Assembly: GCA_003052455.1 (NCBI GenBank)
Contig: QAPD01000006.1
Location: 1 to 64,000, forward strand
Direction: 5' to 3'
Length of the DNA stretch: 64,000 nucleotides
DNA from: Sphaerisporangium cinnabarinum
GTDB taxonomy: Bacteria > Actinomycetota > Actinomycetes > Actinomycetales > Cellulomonadaceae
The position numbers were made by a program, and so were the translations under genes. Position 1 is the first letter of the stretch, and each line of letters opens with the position of its first letter. Below are positions 56,495 to 64,000 of this stretch, one piece after another. The notes under the pieces were generated by a model. That model made no database searches and was not told where the DNA came from. It saw nothing but the letters and a program-made list of their open reading frames with translations.

Positions 56495-59446
56495 GGTGGG
56501 GGTGGCGGCCTTGATGCCCAGGTAGACGCGGTCGCGGGCGAGCGGGAGCTCCGTGAACCGCACGCCCGTCGCGGCGCGGACCGCGTTGGCGAGCGCGGGC
56601 GCGACGGGGTTGAACGGGCTCTCGCTCATCGACTTCGCGCCCATCGGGCCCACCGTGTCCGACGTCCGCGCGAAGTAGACCTCGCTGCGCGGGGTGTCCG
56701 CGAACGTGGGCAGGTGGTACTGGCGGAAGATGTCCGTCGTGACGCGGCCCGACTCGTCGACCACCACGTTCTCGTAGAGCGCCGCGCCGAGGGCCTGCGC
56801 GATGCCGCCCTCGACCTGGCCGCGGCACTGGCGCGGGTTGACGACCTCTCCGGCGTCGGCGGCCTGGACCGACTGGAGGATGCGGATCTCCCCCGTCCCG
56901 CGGTGCACCGCGACGCGGAAGCCGTGCACGTTGAACGCGACGGAGCGCGGGGTGCCGCCCCAGCGGCCCTCGGCGACGAGGTCGATCCCCGCGTCGTCGG
57001 CGGCGCGTGCGACGTCGGCCAGCGGCAGGACCGTCCCGGCGCAGTCGACGCCGCCGGGCACGAGCCGGCAGTCGCCGGGCGCCGCGCCCGCGACCCCGGC
57101 CGCGACCTTGAGCACGGCCTCGGCAAGATCCTGTGCGGCGGCGAGCGACGCCTTGCCCGCGACGACCGTGCCGGTGGACCCGAACGCCCCGGTGTCGTGC
57201 TCGACGAGGTCGGTGTCGGACTGCCGCACGACGACGTCGGCGGCGTCCTGCCCGAGCGCGCCGGCGACGAGCTGGGCGTGGACGGTCGTCGTGCCGTTGC
57301 CGAACTCGGCGGTCCCGACCTCGGCCTGGACGACCCCGTCCGGCCGGATCCGCACGCGGGCGTGCGAGTAGTGCCCGCGGGGCGGGACGGTGTCGATCAT
57401 GGACAGCGCCGTCCCCTCGCCGACACCCCACTCCGGGCCCAGGTCCGGGAGCGCGTCCGGCCCGGACCCGGCGCGCGCGCCGTACGCGGCGACGTCGCGC
57501 GCCCGGCCCCGTGCGAGCGCGTCGGCGGCCAGGTCGAGGCACTGGTCGAGCCCGTAGCTGCCGTAGAGCACGTCCTCCTCGGGGGTCGGGTGCGTGGAGA
57601 GCATGGGGTCGCCGTCGCGCACGACGTTGCGCCGCCGCAGCTCGACCGGGTCCATCCCGAGCCGGCGCGCGAGCTCGTCGACCGCCGACTCGACCGCGAA
57701 GATCATCTGCGACAGCCCGTACCCGCGGAACGCGCCCGCGGGCACCGTGTTCGTGTAGACGCAGTGGGCGTCGACCTTCTTGTTGTCGCACCGGTAGACG
57801 GCGAGCGACTCGCCGCACCCGTGGAACATGACGCCCGGGCCGTGGTTCCCGTACGCCCCGGTGTTGCTGAGGACGTCGAGGTGCAGCGCGGTGAGGGTGC
57901 CGTCGCGGCGCGCGCCCGCGCGCACGCGGATGCGGAACGGGTGGCGCGTCGTCGTGCCGACGAACTGCTCGCGGCGCGTGAGCTCGAGCTGCACGGGCCG
58001 GCCGAGCCGCAGGGTCGCGAGCGCGACGACGTCCTCCGTGAGCACCTCCTGCTTGCCGCCGAACCCGCCGCCGACGCGCTCGCAGTGCACGCGCACGCGC
58101 TCCGGGTCGAGGTCGAGGACGCGCGCCAGGTGGCGGCGCGCGAGGAACGGCACCTGCGTGGACGACCGCACGACGAGCCGCCCGTCGTCGTCGAGCGACG
58201 CGACGGCGCAGTGCGTCTCGAGCGCCGCGTGCTGCACGCGGTGGGTGCGGTACGTGGCCTCGTGCACGACGTCGGCCTCCGCGAGCCCGCGCTCGACGTC
58301 GCCGAGCTCGCTGTGCACCTCGGCGACGACGTTCGCCTCCGGCCGCGAGACGCGCGCGGCGGCGGCGTCGAGCTCGGGGTGCACGAGCGGGGCGCCGGGC
58401 GCCATGGCCGCTTCCGGGTCGACGACGGCGGGCAGCGCCTCGTACTCGACGCGGACCCGGCGCACGCCCTCCTCGGCCGCGGCGACGGTGTCGGCGACGA
58501 CGGCCGCGACCCGCTGGCCGACGTGCCGCACGACGTCGTCGAGGATCCGCGTGTCGTCGGGGTCGTCGGTGAACAGCTCGTGCTGCGCGGTCGAGAACCG
58601 GGTCGCGGGAGCGTCCTCCTGCGTGAGCACGGCGTGCACGCCGGGCACCGCGAGCGCGTCCGTGGTGTCGATCGCGACCACGCGCGCGTGCGCGTGCGGG
58701 GAGCGCACGAGCTTGAGGTGGAGCAGGCCCGGGTAGTCGGCCGGGTCCACGTCGAGCGTGTACCGCACCGTCCCGGTGACGATCCCCCGCCCCGCCGGCG
58801 CGGGCACGTCGCGCCCGAACGCCCGACCCGTCGAGGGAGGGGCCTGGTCACCCGAGGTAGAGGCCTGGTCACCGCCCGACGGCGCGCGCTCGCCCGTGCC
58901 CGGCGCGGTCCCGGTCGTGTCGCCGCGGTCGAGGACGGCGTCCTCGATCGCGCGGTACCCGGTGCAGCGGCACAGGTTGCCCTTGAGGTTGCGCGGCAGG
59001 TTCTCGCGCTGCGCGTCGTCGAACGTCGCGGCGGTCATGATCATCCCGGCGGTGCAGAACCCGCACTGGAAGCCCTGCGCGTCGAGGAACTGCTGCTGCA
59101 CCGGGTGCAGCGCGTCCTGCGGGCCGTGGGGGGCGTGGTCGCACGCGCCCGCGGGCTCGTCCCCGGCCGCGCCGCCCGGGCACGACGTCGCCGCGAGCCC
59201 CTCGATCGTCGTCACCTCGTGACCGGCCGCGCGTCGTGCGGGGTAGACGCACGAGTGCACGGGGACGCCGTCGACGTGCACGGTGCACGCGCCGCAGTCG
59301 CCGCCGTCGCACCCCTTCTTCACGCCGAGCGCGCCCTGCTCGCGCAGGTAGGTGCGCAGGCACTGGCCCGCCCGCGGCTCGGTGCGCACGGTGCGGCCGT
59401 CGATCGTCACCGGCGGGGCCGGGTGCGGGGCGGGCGTCGTCGTCAT
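56489..59446 (-). CDS. Molybdenum hydroxylase (xanthine dehydrogenase-like), fused 2Fe-2S and Mo subunits
   Basis: 985 residues. N-terminal ferredoxin-like cluster [15 protein letters not shown] and helical 2Fe-2S region [10 protein letters not shown] with CRCTGY. After a linker the molybdopterin-binding part starts near [16 protein letters not shown]. Later marks are [29 protein letters not shown] and the active-site region [15 protein letters not shown], which should hold the catalytic Glu. Iron-sulfur and Mo domains are normally separate or fused with FAD; here FAD is a separate gene. ATG overlaps the FAD-subunit stop. Substrate may be xanthine or another heterocycle. Confidence 0.9.
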   Translation of the reverse strand: MTTTPAPHPAPPVTIDGRTVRTEPRAGQCLRTYLREQGALGVKKGCDGGDCGACTVHVDGVPVHSCVYPARRAAGHEVTTIEGLAATSCPGGAAGDEPAGACDHAPHGPQDALHPVQQQFLDAQGFQCGFCTAGMIMTAATFDDAQRENLPRNLKGNLCRCTGYRAIEDAVLDRGDTTGTAPGTGERAPSGGDQASTSGDQAPPSTGRAFGRDVPAPAGRGIVTGTVRYTLDVDPADYPGLLHLKLVRSPHAHARVVAIDTTDALAVPGVHAVLTQEDAPATRFSTAQHELFTDDPDDTRILDDVVRHVGQRVAAVVADTVAAAEEGVRRVRVEYEALPAVVDPEAAMAPGAPLVHPELDAAAARVSRPEANVVAEVHSELGDVERGLAEADVVHEATYRTHRVQHAALETHCAVASLDDDGRLVVRSSTQVPFLARRHLARVLDLDPERVRVHCERVGGGFGGKQEVLTEDVVALATLRLGRPVQLELTRREQFVGTTTRHPFRIRVRAGARRDGTLTALHLDVLSNTGAYGNHGPGVMFHGCGESLAVYRCDNKKVDAHCVYTNTVPAGAFRGYGLSQMIFAVESAVDELARRLGMDPVELRRRNVVRDGDPMLSTHPTPEEDVLYGSYGLDQCLDLAADALARGRARDVAAYGARAGSGPDALPDLGPEWGVGEGTALSMIDTVPPRGHYSHARVRIRPDGVVQAEVGTAEFGNGTTTVHAQLVAGALGQDAADVVVRQSDTDLVEHDTGAFGSTGTVVAGKASLAAAQDLAEAVLKVAAGVAGAAPGDCRLVPGGVDCAGTVLPLADVARAADDAGIDLVAEGRWGGTPRSVAFNVHGFRVAVHRGTGEIRILQSVQAADAGEVVNPRQCRGQVEGGIAQALGAALYENVVVDESGRVTTDIFRQYHLPTFADTPRSEVYFARTSDTVGPMGAKSMSESPFNPVAPALANAVRAATGVRFTELPLARDRVYLGIKAATPTR

Positions 59447-60312
59447 CGGAGGCCTCCGTCCGAGGTCGTGCCGTCGACGAGCTCCGCGCGGATCTGCTCG
59501 CCGAGGCGGTAGGTCATGTCCCGGCGCCACTCGGGCAGCCCGTGGATGTCGTCGTGGTAGAGGTCGGCGGGGATCGCGCCGTCGAGCGTGGTGACGAGGT
59601 CCGCGGCGGTGGGCAGCGCGTCCGCCGCGAAGCGGAGCTGCACGGGCCGGCGCGTCGAGGCGGTGACCGTGAGGACGAAGGCGCCCCCGGCGTCGGGCGG
59701 GTCGACCCGGCCGACGAGCAGCACGCCGGAGCGCCCGAGGTTGGACAGCGACAGGCGGCGGAACGCCGTGCGCGAGCGCAGCGCGTGGTCCGGCAGACGG
59801 ATCGCGCGCAGGAGCTCCCCGGGCCCGAGCGTGTTGCGCAGCTCGCCCGTGACGAGGTCGACGACGGGCTGCTCCCGGCGGGTGCCGCCCGGCCCCCAGA
59901 CCTCCGCGACGCCGTCGAGCGCCGCGGTGAGCGAGATCATCGGCCCGGCCGGCAGGGACGTGCAGACGTTGCCTCCGACGGTCGACGTGTTCCAGATCTT
60001 GAACGACGCGACGAAGCTGTCGCAGCACGGCCGCGCGAGGTCCAGCGCGCGCCACCGCTCGCGCACGGGCGCGGCCTGCGCGCTCTCCTCGAAGGCCCAC
60101 AGCTCGGCGACGGTGCACGTCGCGGCGATCTCGAGCCCGTCGTCGGTGACCGTCAGCGCGGGCCACCCCGCGCTCGTCAGGTCGAGCAGGCGCCGGAGCG
60201 TCTCGCTGCCGTAGGAGAACAGGACGGTCCCGCCCGCGAGCCACGCGTCGCCCTCGCGCCATTCGGCGGGGTCGGCGGTCGGGACGAGGTCGGTGACGGT
60301 GCCCAGGTCCAT
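59443..60312 (-). CDS. FAD-binding subunit of molybdenum hydroxylase
   Basis: 289 residues. FAD_binding_5 motifs: [14 protein letters not shown] for the first pyrophosphate loop and [15 protein letters not shown] for the second. The C-terminal CO_deh_flav_C-like part has [20 protein letters not shown]. It passes electrons from the 2Fe-2S clusters to NAD or another acceptor. Its stop overlaps the fused Fe-S/Mo gene, and its ATG overlaps the xdhC stop by one base (TGATG), so all three are translated together. Confidence 0.9.
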   Translation of the reverse strand: MDLGTVTDLVPTADPAEWREGDAWLAGGTVLFSYGSETLRRLLDLTSAGWPALTVTDDGLEIAATCTVAELWAFEESAQAAPVRERWRALDLARPCCDSFVASFKIWNTSTVGGNVCTSLPAGPMISLTAALDGVAEVWGPGGTRREQPVVDLVTGELRNTLGPGELLRAIRLPDHALRSRTAFRRLSLSNLGRSGVLLVGRVDPPDAGGAFVLTVTASTRRPVQLRFAADALPTAADLVTTLDGAIPADLYHDDIHGLPEWRRDMTYRLGEQIRAELVDGTTSDGGLR

Positions 60313-61583
60313 CAGGGGGCCTCCTCGGGGTGGGGGCGGTGCGTCGGTGCACCGTCCGGTCGTGCGGCGGGCTCCGCGTGGAGCGGGCCCGAGCTGCTGC
60401 TGAGCGGGACGACGGCGGAGCGCCCGTGCCTGGTGGCGACGAGCTCCGCGGTGACGGAGACGGCGACCTCCTCGGGCGTGACGGCGCCGAGGTCGAGCCC
60501 GATGGGCGACCGCAGGCGCGCGAGCGCGGCCTCGCCCACGCCCTCGGCACGCAGAGCGGCGACGCGCTGGGCGTGCGAGCGGCGCGAGCCCATCGCGCCG
60601 ACGTACGCGAGCGGGAGGTCCAGCGCGAGCCGCAGGAGCGGCACGTCGAACTTCGCGTCGTGCGTGAGCACGGCGACGGCGGTCCGCGCGTCGAGCCGGC
60701 CCGCGGCGGCCTCCGCGGCGAGGTAGCGGTCGGGCCAGTCGACGACGACCTCCGCCTCGGGGAAACGGCGTGGGTCCGCGAACACCTCGCGCGCGTCGAC
60801 GAGCGTCACGCGGTAGCCGAGGAGCCGGACGTGCCGCACGAGCGCGCCCGCGAAGTCGTTGGCCCCGCACACGAGGAAGCGCGGCGCGGGCAGCCGCGTC
60901 TCGACGAGCAGCGTGACCGGCTCGACGTCGTCGCACGGGTCACCCGGGACGGCGGCTCCTGCCCGGACCGGCGCGCCGGCGCGCGCCTCGGGCGACGACG
61001 GACGCGCGCCCGGCCCGCCGTGCGCCGCGTGCACGGTCGCCGTGCCGCCCGCGCGCAGCACCGCCACGACCTGCGCCGCGGCGGCGGCCAGGCTGTCGGG
61101 GCCGACGAGCCCGCGCAGCACCCGGGCGACCGCTGCCTCGTCGGCGCCCGGGTCGTCCACGACGACGGCCGTGCGCGCGCCGCCGTCGATGCGGCGGACG
61201 AGGGCCACGGGCGCGGCGGGCTCTTCTCGCGCCGCGAGCGCGTGCAGGGCGCGCGTCGCGTCGTCGTCCGGCAGGACAGGCTGGACGTGGACGTCCAGCG
61301 TCCCGCCGCAGCTCAGCCCGACGGCGAACGCGTCGTCGTCGCTGTACCCGAACGTCTCGCGGTGGCTCGTGCCGGACGCGATCGCGTCGAGCGCCGCGGC
61401 GTGGACGGCGCCCTCGACGCACCCGCCGGACAGGCTGCCGAGCACGGCGCCGTCGGCGCGGACCGCCATCGCGGTGCCGACCGGGCGCGGCACGGACCCC
61501 GACGCGGCGACCACCGTCGCCACGGCGAAGGGCGGCTGCCCCGGACCGAGCCAGGGGGCGAGCCGGTCGACGATGTGGAGCAT
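60312..61583 (-). CDS. xdhC: XdhC family molybdenum-hydroxylase maturation factor
   Basis: 423 residues. N-terminal XdhC/CoxI domain ([30 protein letters not shown]) and C-terminal Rossmann part ([47 protein letters not shown]). XdhC binds Moco, helps its sulfuration and inserts it into the enzyme. Normally about 250-380 residues; the Gly/Ala/Pro-rich linker near the middle and the tail after residue 400 lengthen it. First gene of the operon, divergent from moaA. ATG at 61583. Confidence 0.9.
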   Translation of the reverse strand: MLHIVDRLAPWLGPGQPPFAVATVVAASGSVPRPVGTAMAVRADGAVLGSLSGGCVEGAVHAAALDAIASGTSHRETFGYSDDDAFAVGLSCGGTLDVHVQPVLPDDDATRALHALAAREEPAAPVALVRRIDGGARTAVVVDDPGADEAAVARVLRGLVGPDSLAAAAAQVVAVLRAGGTATVHAAHGGPGARPSSPEARAGAPVRAGAAVPGDPCDDVEPVTLLVETRLPAPRFLVCGANDFAGALVRHVRLLGYRVTLVDAREVFADPRRFPEAEVVVDWPDRYLAAEAAAGRLDARTAVAVLTHDAKFDVPLLRLALDLPLAYVGAMGSRRSHAQRVAALRAEGVGEAALARLRSPIGLDLGAVTPEEVAVSVTAELVATRHGRSAVVPLSSSSGPLHAEPAARPDGAPTHRPHPEEAP

Positions 61584-61746
61584 CGTGGCCTCGCTTCCGC
61601 AGGGTGCCGGCGTACCGGCGTCCTTCCAGTGAACCCTTGCGGTGAGTCCCCTGCGTGTCCTGGCCCGCGTCCGCTGTGACGCGCCCGAAACACAGGGCTT
61701 GAATCCGCCGTGGACCCCCCCGACCCACGGAGAGGAGTTCCGTCTG

Positions 61747-61764
61747 ATGGAATTACAGTTCCAT
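61747..61764. promoter_or_regulatory. Inverted repeat between xdhC operon and moaA
   Basis: ATGGAA-N6-TTCCAT, perfect 6-bp arms in an AT-rich patch of the 255-bp divergent gap, about 165 bp from the xdhC start and 75 bp from the moaA start. A candidate operator for an unlinked regulator; no regulator gene is adjacent. Confidence 0.5.
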
Positions 61765-61838
61765 TCGACGGACTCCACGCTAGCACGGGGTGAGGCGCAG
61801 GTCACCGTCCCGGCGCGGCGGACGACTACCATCGGCCC

Positions 61839-62945
61839 ATGACCGCCGTCTCGCTCGGGATGCCCAGGGTGCGGTCCGCCGCGCCTCCGGGCGCCCCGGA
61901 CGGCCTCGACCCGGCCCGCCCGGCGACCGACGCGCTCGTCGACCGGTACGGCCGCGTGGCGCGCGACCTGCGCATCTCCATCACCGAGAAGTGCTCGCTG
62001 CGGTGCACGTACTGCATGCCCGCCGAAGGGCTGCCCGCGATCCCCCGCGAGGACCTGCTCACGCCCGACGAGATCGGCCGCGTCGTGCGGGTCGCGGTGG
62101 CGCGGCTCGGCATCACCGACGTCCGGTTCACCGGCGGCGAGCCGCTCCTGCGGAACGACCTCGCCGACATCCTGCGCGCCGCGCGCGCCGCCGCGCCGGG
62201 CGTGTCCCTCTCGCTGACGACCAACGCGATCGGCCTCGACAAGCGCGTCCGCGGGCTCGTCGACGCCGGGCTCGACCGCGTGAACATCTCCCTCGACTCG
62301 GTCGACCGCGCGCACTTCGCGCGCCTCACGCGGCGCGACCGCCTGCCCGACGTGCTCGCCGGGATCCGGGCCGCGCTCGACGTCGGCCTCGCCCCGGTGA
62401 AGCTCAACGCCGTCCTCATGCCCGAGACGCTGGCGGGCGCGGCCGACCTCCTCGCGTGGGCCGTCGAGCACGGCTGCCACCTGCGGTTCATCGAGCAGAT
62501 GCCGCTCGACGCCGACGGCCGCTGGACACGCGACGACCTCGTCTCCGCGACGGACCTCCTGGACGTGCTGGGCACCCGCTTCGACCTGCTCGAGGTCGGG
62601 CGCGACGACCCGTCGGCGCCCGCCGAGGAGTGGCTCGTGGACGGCGGACCCCAGACGGTCGGCGTCATCGCCTCCGTCACGCGCTCGTTCTGCGGCGCGT
62701 GCGACCGCACCCGGCTCACCGCCGAGGGCACCGTGCGCTCGTGCCTGTTCGGCGACGACGAGACCGACCTGCGCGCGATCCTCCGCTCGGACGACCTCGA
62801 CGAGGACGAGCGCGACGACGCCCTCGCCCGCGCGTGGCAGGGCGCGATGTGGCGCAAGCCGCTCGCGCACGGCAGCGACGCCCCGACGCTCGCCGCCGAC
62901 GCCTTCGCGGCGACGACACGCAGCATGGGCGCGATCGGCGGCTGA
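61839..62945 (+). CDS. moaA: GTP 3',8-cyclase MoaA (molybdenum cofactor biosynthesis)
   Basis: 368 residues. Radical SAM cluster CxxxCxxC at Cys52/56/59 in [11 protein letters not shown]. Second 4Fe-4S site in [22 protein letters not shown]. Ends in the essential GG (GAIGG). Also [12 protein letters not shown]. It converts GTP to the cyclic precursor of molybdopterin. ATG lies 6 nt after TACCAT, a probable leaderless start. Divergent from the molybdenum hydroxylase operon, matching cofactor supply to enzyme production. Converges with the small gene at 62951. Confidence 0.95.
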   Translation: MTAVSLGMPRVRSAAPPGAPDGLDPARPATDALVDRYGRVARDLRISITEKCSLRCTYCMPAEGLPAIPREDLLTPDEIGRVVRVAVARLGITDVRFTGGEPLLRNDLADILRAARAAAPGVSLSLTTNAIGLDKRVRGLVDAGLDRVNISLDSVDRAHFARLTRRDRLPDVLAGIRAALDVGLAPVKLNAVLMPETLAGAADLLAWAVEHGCHLRFIEQMPLDADGRWTRDDLVSATDLLDVLGTRFDLLEVGRDDPSAPAEEWLVDGGPQTVGVIASVTRSFCGACDRTRLTAEGTVRSCLFGDDETDLRAILRSDDLDEDERDDALARAWQGAMWRKPLAHGSDAPTLAADAFAATTRSMGAIGG

Positions 62946-62950
62946 GGCCC

Positions 62951-63457
62951 TCAGCGCCCTCGGTCGCGACGGCGCAACGCGATCATCCGTTCGCGCGCCG
63001 CTCCGCGGATCCGCCTCGTCGCGCCGGACGCCTCGAGCACCGCCAGCACCTCGTCGGACTCCGACGACCCTGCGACCTCACGCTGGAGCCAGCGTGTCCA
63101 TCCCGTGACGTCGTCGACCGCGACGCCGTGCCCTGCGAGCACTCGGTCGCGAAGCACGACGTCCCGCAGGCGCGCCCGCGGAAAGCCCTGGTGCTCCGCC
63201 GGCAGGAGGTCGACCCACTCCGTCGCCGCCGTCGGGTCGACACGTTCGATCATCCGGAGGACGACGGACTCCGCCACGTGAGGATCAGGCTCCTCGGAGA
63301 CCAGCCGAGAGAGGACGCTCCACGTGGTCGGGTCCTCGACCGCGCTCGAGTACACCCACCAGCGCCAGTGTTCCCCCTCGTCCGGCCCGGGCGCGCCGAC
63401 ACCTGTTCGTGCCGCGAGCGCCGCGAGCTCGGAAGACGTCTCCCGCGAGCTGCCCAC
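62951..63457 (-). CDS. Hypothetical HEAT-like helical protein
   Basis: 168 residues from the GTG at 63457 (GGAGG 5 nt upstream); longer frame to 63508 has no such support. Helical segments with repeated Asp/Glu/Arg: WVYSSAVEDPTTWSVLSRLV, VAESVVLRMIERVD and DVTGWTRWLQREV, suggestive of HEAT/ALC-like repeats. No catalytic motif is recognised. Converges with moaA, 5 bp between stops. Confidence 0.65.
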   Translation of the reverse strand: MGSSRETSSELAALAARTGVGAPGPDEGEHWRWWVYSSAVEDPTTWSVLSRLVSEEPDPHVAESVVLRMIERVDPTAATEWVDLLPAEHQGFPRARLRDVVLRDRVLAGHGVAVDDVTGWTRWLQREVAGSSESDEVLAVLEASGATRRIRGAARERMIALRRRDRGR

Positions 63458-63599
63458 GGCACCCTCCTGACCCGTCCTCGCTCCACGCACGCAGGCACCG
63501 CCGCGCACCGGCAGTGGTGGCGCAGATCATAGGGTGAAGCCGGTCACCTCGGTGCATCAGCCCAGGTCAGAGCCGCCGTCTCTTCCTACCATGGATCTC

Positions 63600-63872
63600 G
63601 TGACGACGATCTCTCCCGCACCCACCAACCGCCCCTCCTCCTCGATCTCCGGCGCGTCCTCGACGACCCCGGACAACAGCGCGTCCGCGCTCCCGATCTA
63701 CCGCACCGACGAGCGGTCCGGCTCCTGGAAGGCCGGCACCAAGAGCGTCATGGGCGCGGCCGTCGGCGCCGTCGTCGGGGTCGTCGTGCTGAGCTGGTTC
63801 GGTCTCGTCCTCGGGACCGCCGTCGGCCTCGGCATCGGCATGCTGCTCGACAACCGCCCCACCGCGCGCTGA
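63600..63872 (+). CDS. Small hypothetical membrane protein
   Basis: 90 residues from the GTG at 63600, which lies 7 nt after TACCAT (63587-63592); the in-frame ATG at 63591 overlaps this hexamer. Polar Ser/Thr/Pro-rich N-terminus, then one glycine-zipper-like helix (AAVGAVVGVVVLSWFGLVLG) and GTAVGLGIGMLLDNRP. Function unknown. A single or hairpin helix of this size may be a holin-like or stress membrane peptide, without evidence. Confidence 0.65.
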   Translation: MTTISPAPTNRPSSSISGASSTTPDNSASALPIYRTDERSGSWKAGTKSVMGAAVGAVVGVVVLSWFGLVLGTAVGLGIGMLLDNRPTAR

Positions 63873-63964
63873 CCCGACCGTCCCCTCCCGGCCCGAGCGG
63901 CCGGGCAACCCGCCCGACATCGTCGTCGCCCGGCGGATCCCGAAGGAAACTCACGAGAGGCGAG

Positions 63965-64000
63965 AAGTGGCCCCTCCCCGGCTCCGGCCGGGGGCCACTT
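63965..64000 (+). terminator. Hairpin at the window end
   Basis: AAGTGGCCCC (63965-63974) pairs with GGGGCCACTT (63991-64000). The element may continue beyond the window. Located about 90 bp after the small membrane gene. Confidence 0.6.

Overview
The window is very GC-rich, densely packed actinobacterial DNA. GTG starts are common, 4-nt start/stop overlaps are abundant, and the regulators are PadR, GntR, IclR, HxlR, LysR, TetR and RamB types. Protein content (RamB-type regulator beside isocitrate lyase, DUF6412 beside a YidC paralogue, fused xanthine dehydrogenase subunits, an actinobacterial-type nhaA leader) suggests a Micrococcales chromosome, perhaps near Cellulosimicrobium/Cellulomonas; this is an impression, not a database match. 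No rRNA, tRNA, phage, insertion sequence or CRISPR was seen.

Layout. 1-8.3 kb: end of a FUSC-like membrane protein, PhoH/YlaK ATPase, a PadR-controlled DHA2 drug exporter, an amidase with a DUF1697 gene, and nhaA behind a leader that looks like the Li+-sensing nhaA-I riboswitch. 8.3-23 kb: the most striking region. A secreted poly(3-hydroxybutyrate) depolymerase is divergent from a 13-gene, almost gapless operon: Liv-type ABC importer, acyl-CoA synthetase, TetR regulator, 3-hydroxybutyrate dehydrogenase, two alpha/beta hydrolases, 3-oxoacid CoA-transferase A/B and thiolase. Together these could take extracellular polyester to acetyl-CoA. 23-27 kb: MFS transporter, LOG-like phosphoribohydrolase and PfkB kinase, divergent from a GntR regulator, which may be a nucleoside salvage module.

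27-34 kb: Abhydrolase_9 membrane protein, then ramB divergent from aceA and aceB (glyoxylate shunt), which fits acetyl-CoA-based growth. 34-41 kb: hypothetical membrane protein, HxlR/DoxX pair, DUF6412-YidC pair, aldehyde dehydrogenase with DUF779 and a GAF-type regulator. 41-48.5 kb: LysR with a class III aminotransferase, methyltransferase, SseA and SufE sulfur genes, bile-acid-symporter-like protein, SDR, zinc-finger protein and a small unknown. 48.6-53 kb: KDPG aldolase and KDG kinase divergent from IclR, universal stress protein, QorB-like reductase divergent from HxlR. 53-56 kb: zinc-ribbon membrane protein with an SPFH/GYF_2 protein, resembling the Bacillus ydjG/ydjI membrane-stress genes. 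55.7-63 kb: molybdenum hydroxylase block (MobA-like transferase, fused 2Fe-2S/Mo subunit, FAD subunit, XdhC) divergent from moaA. The window ends with two small unknown genes and a hairpin.

Non-coding structure is rich. Long near-perfect palindromes sit at gene 3' ends; two share a core sequence and one contains the stop codons of both flanking convergent genes. Candidate operators lie in most divergent intergenic regions. Several starts lie 6-8 nt after a TANNNT hexamer, suggesting leaderless mRNAs.
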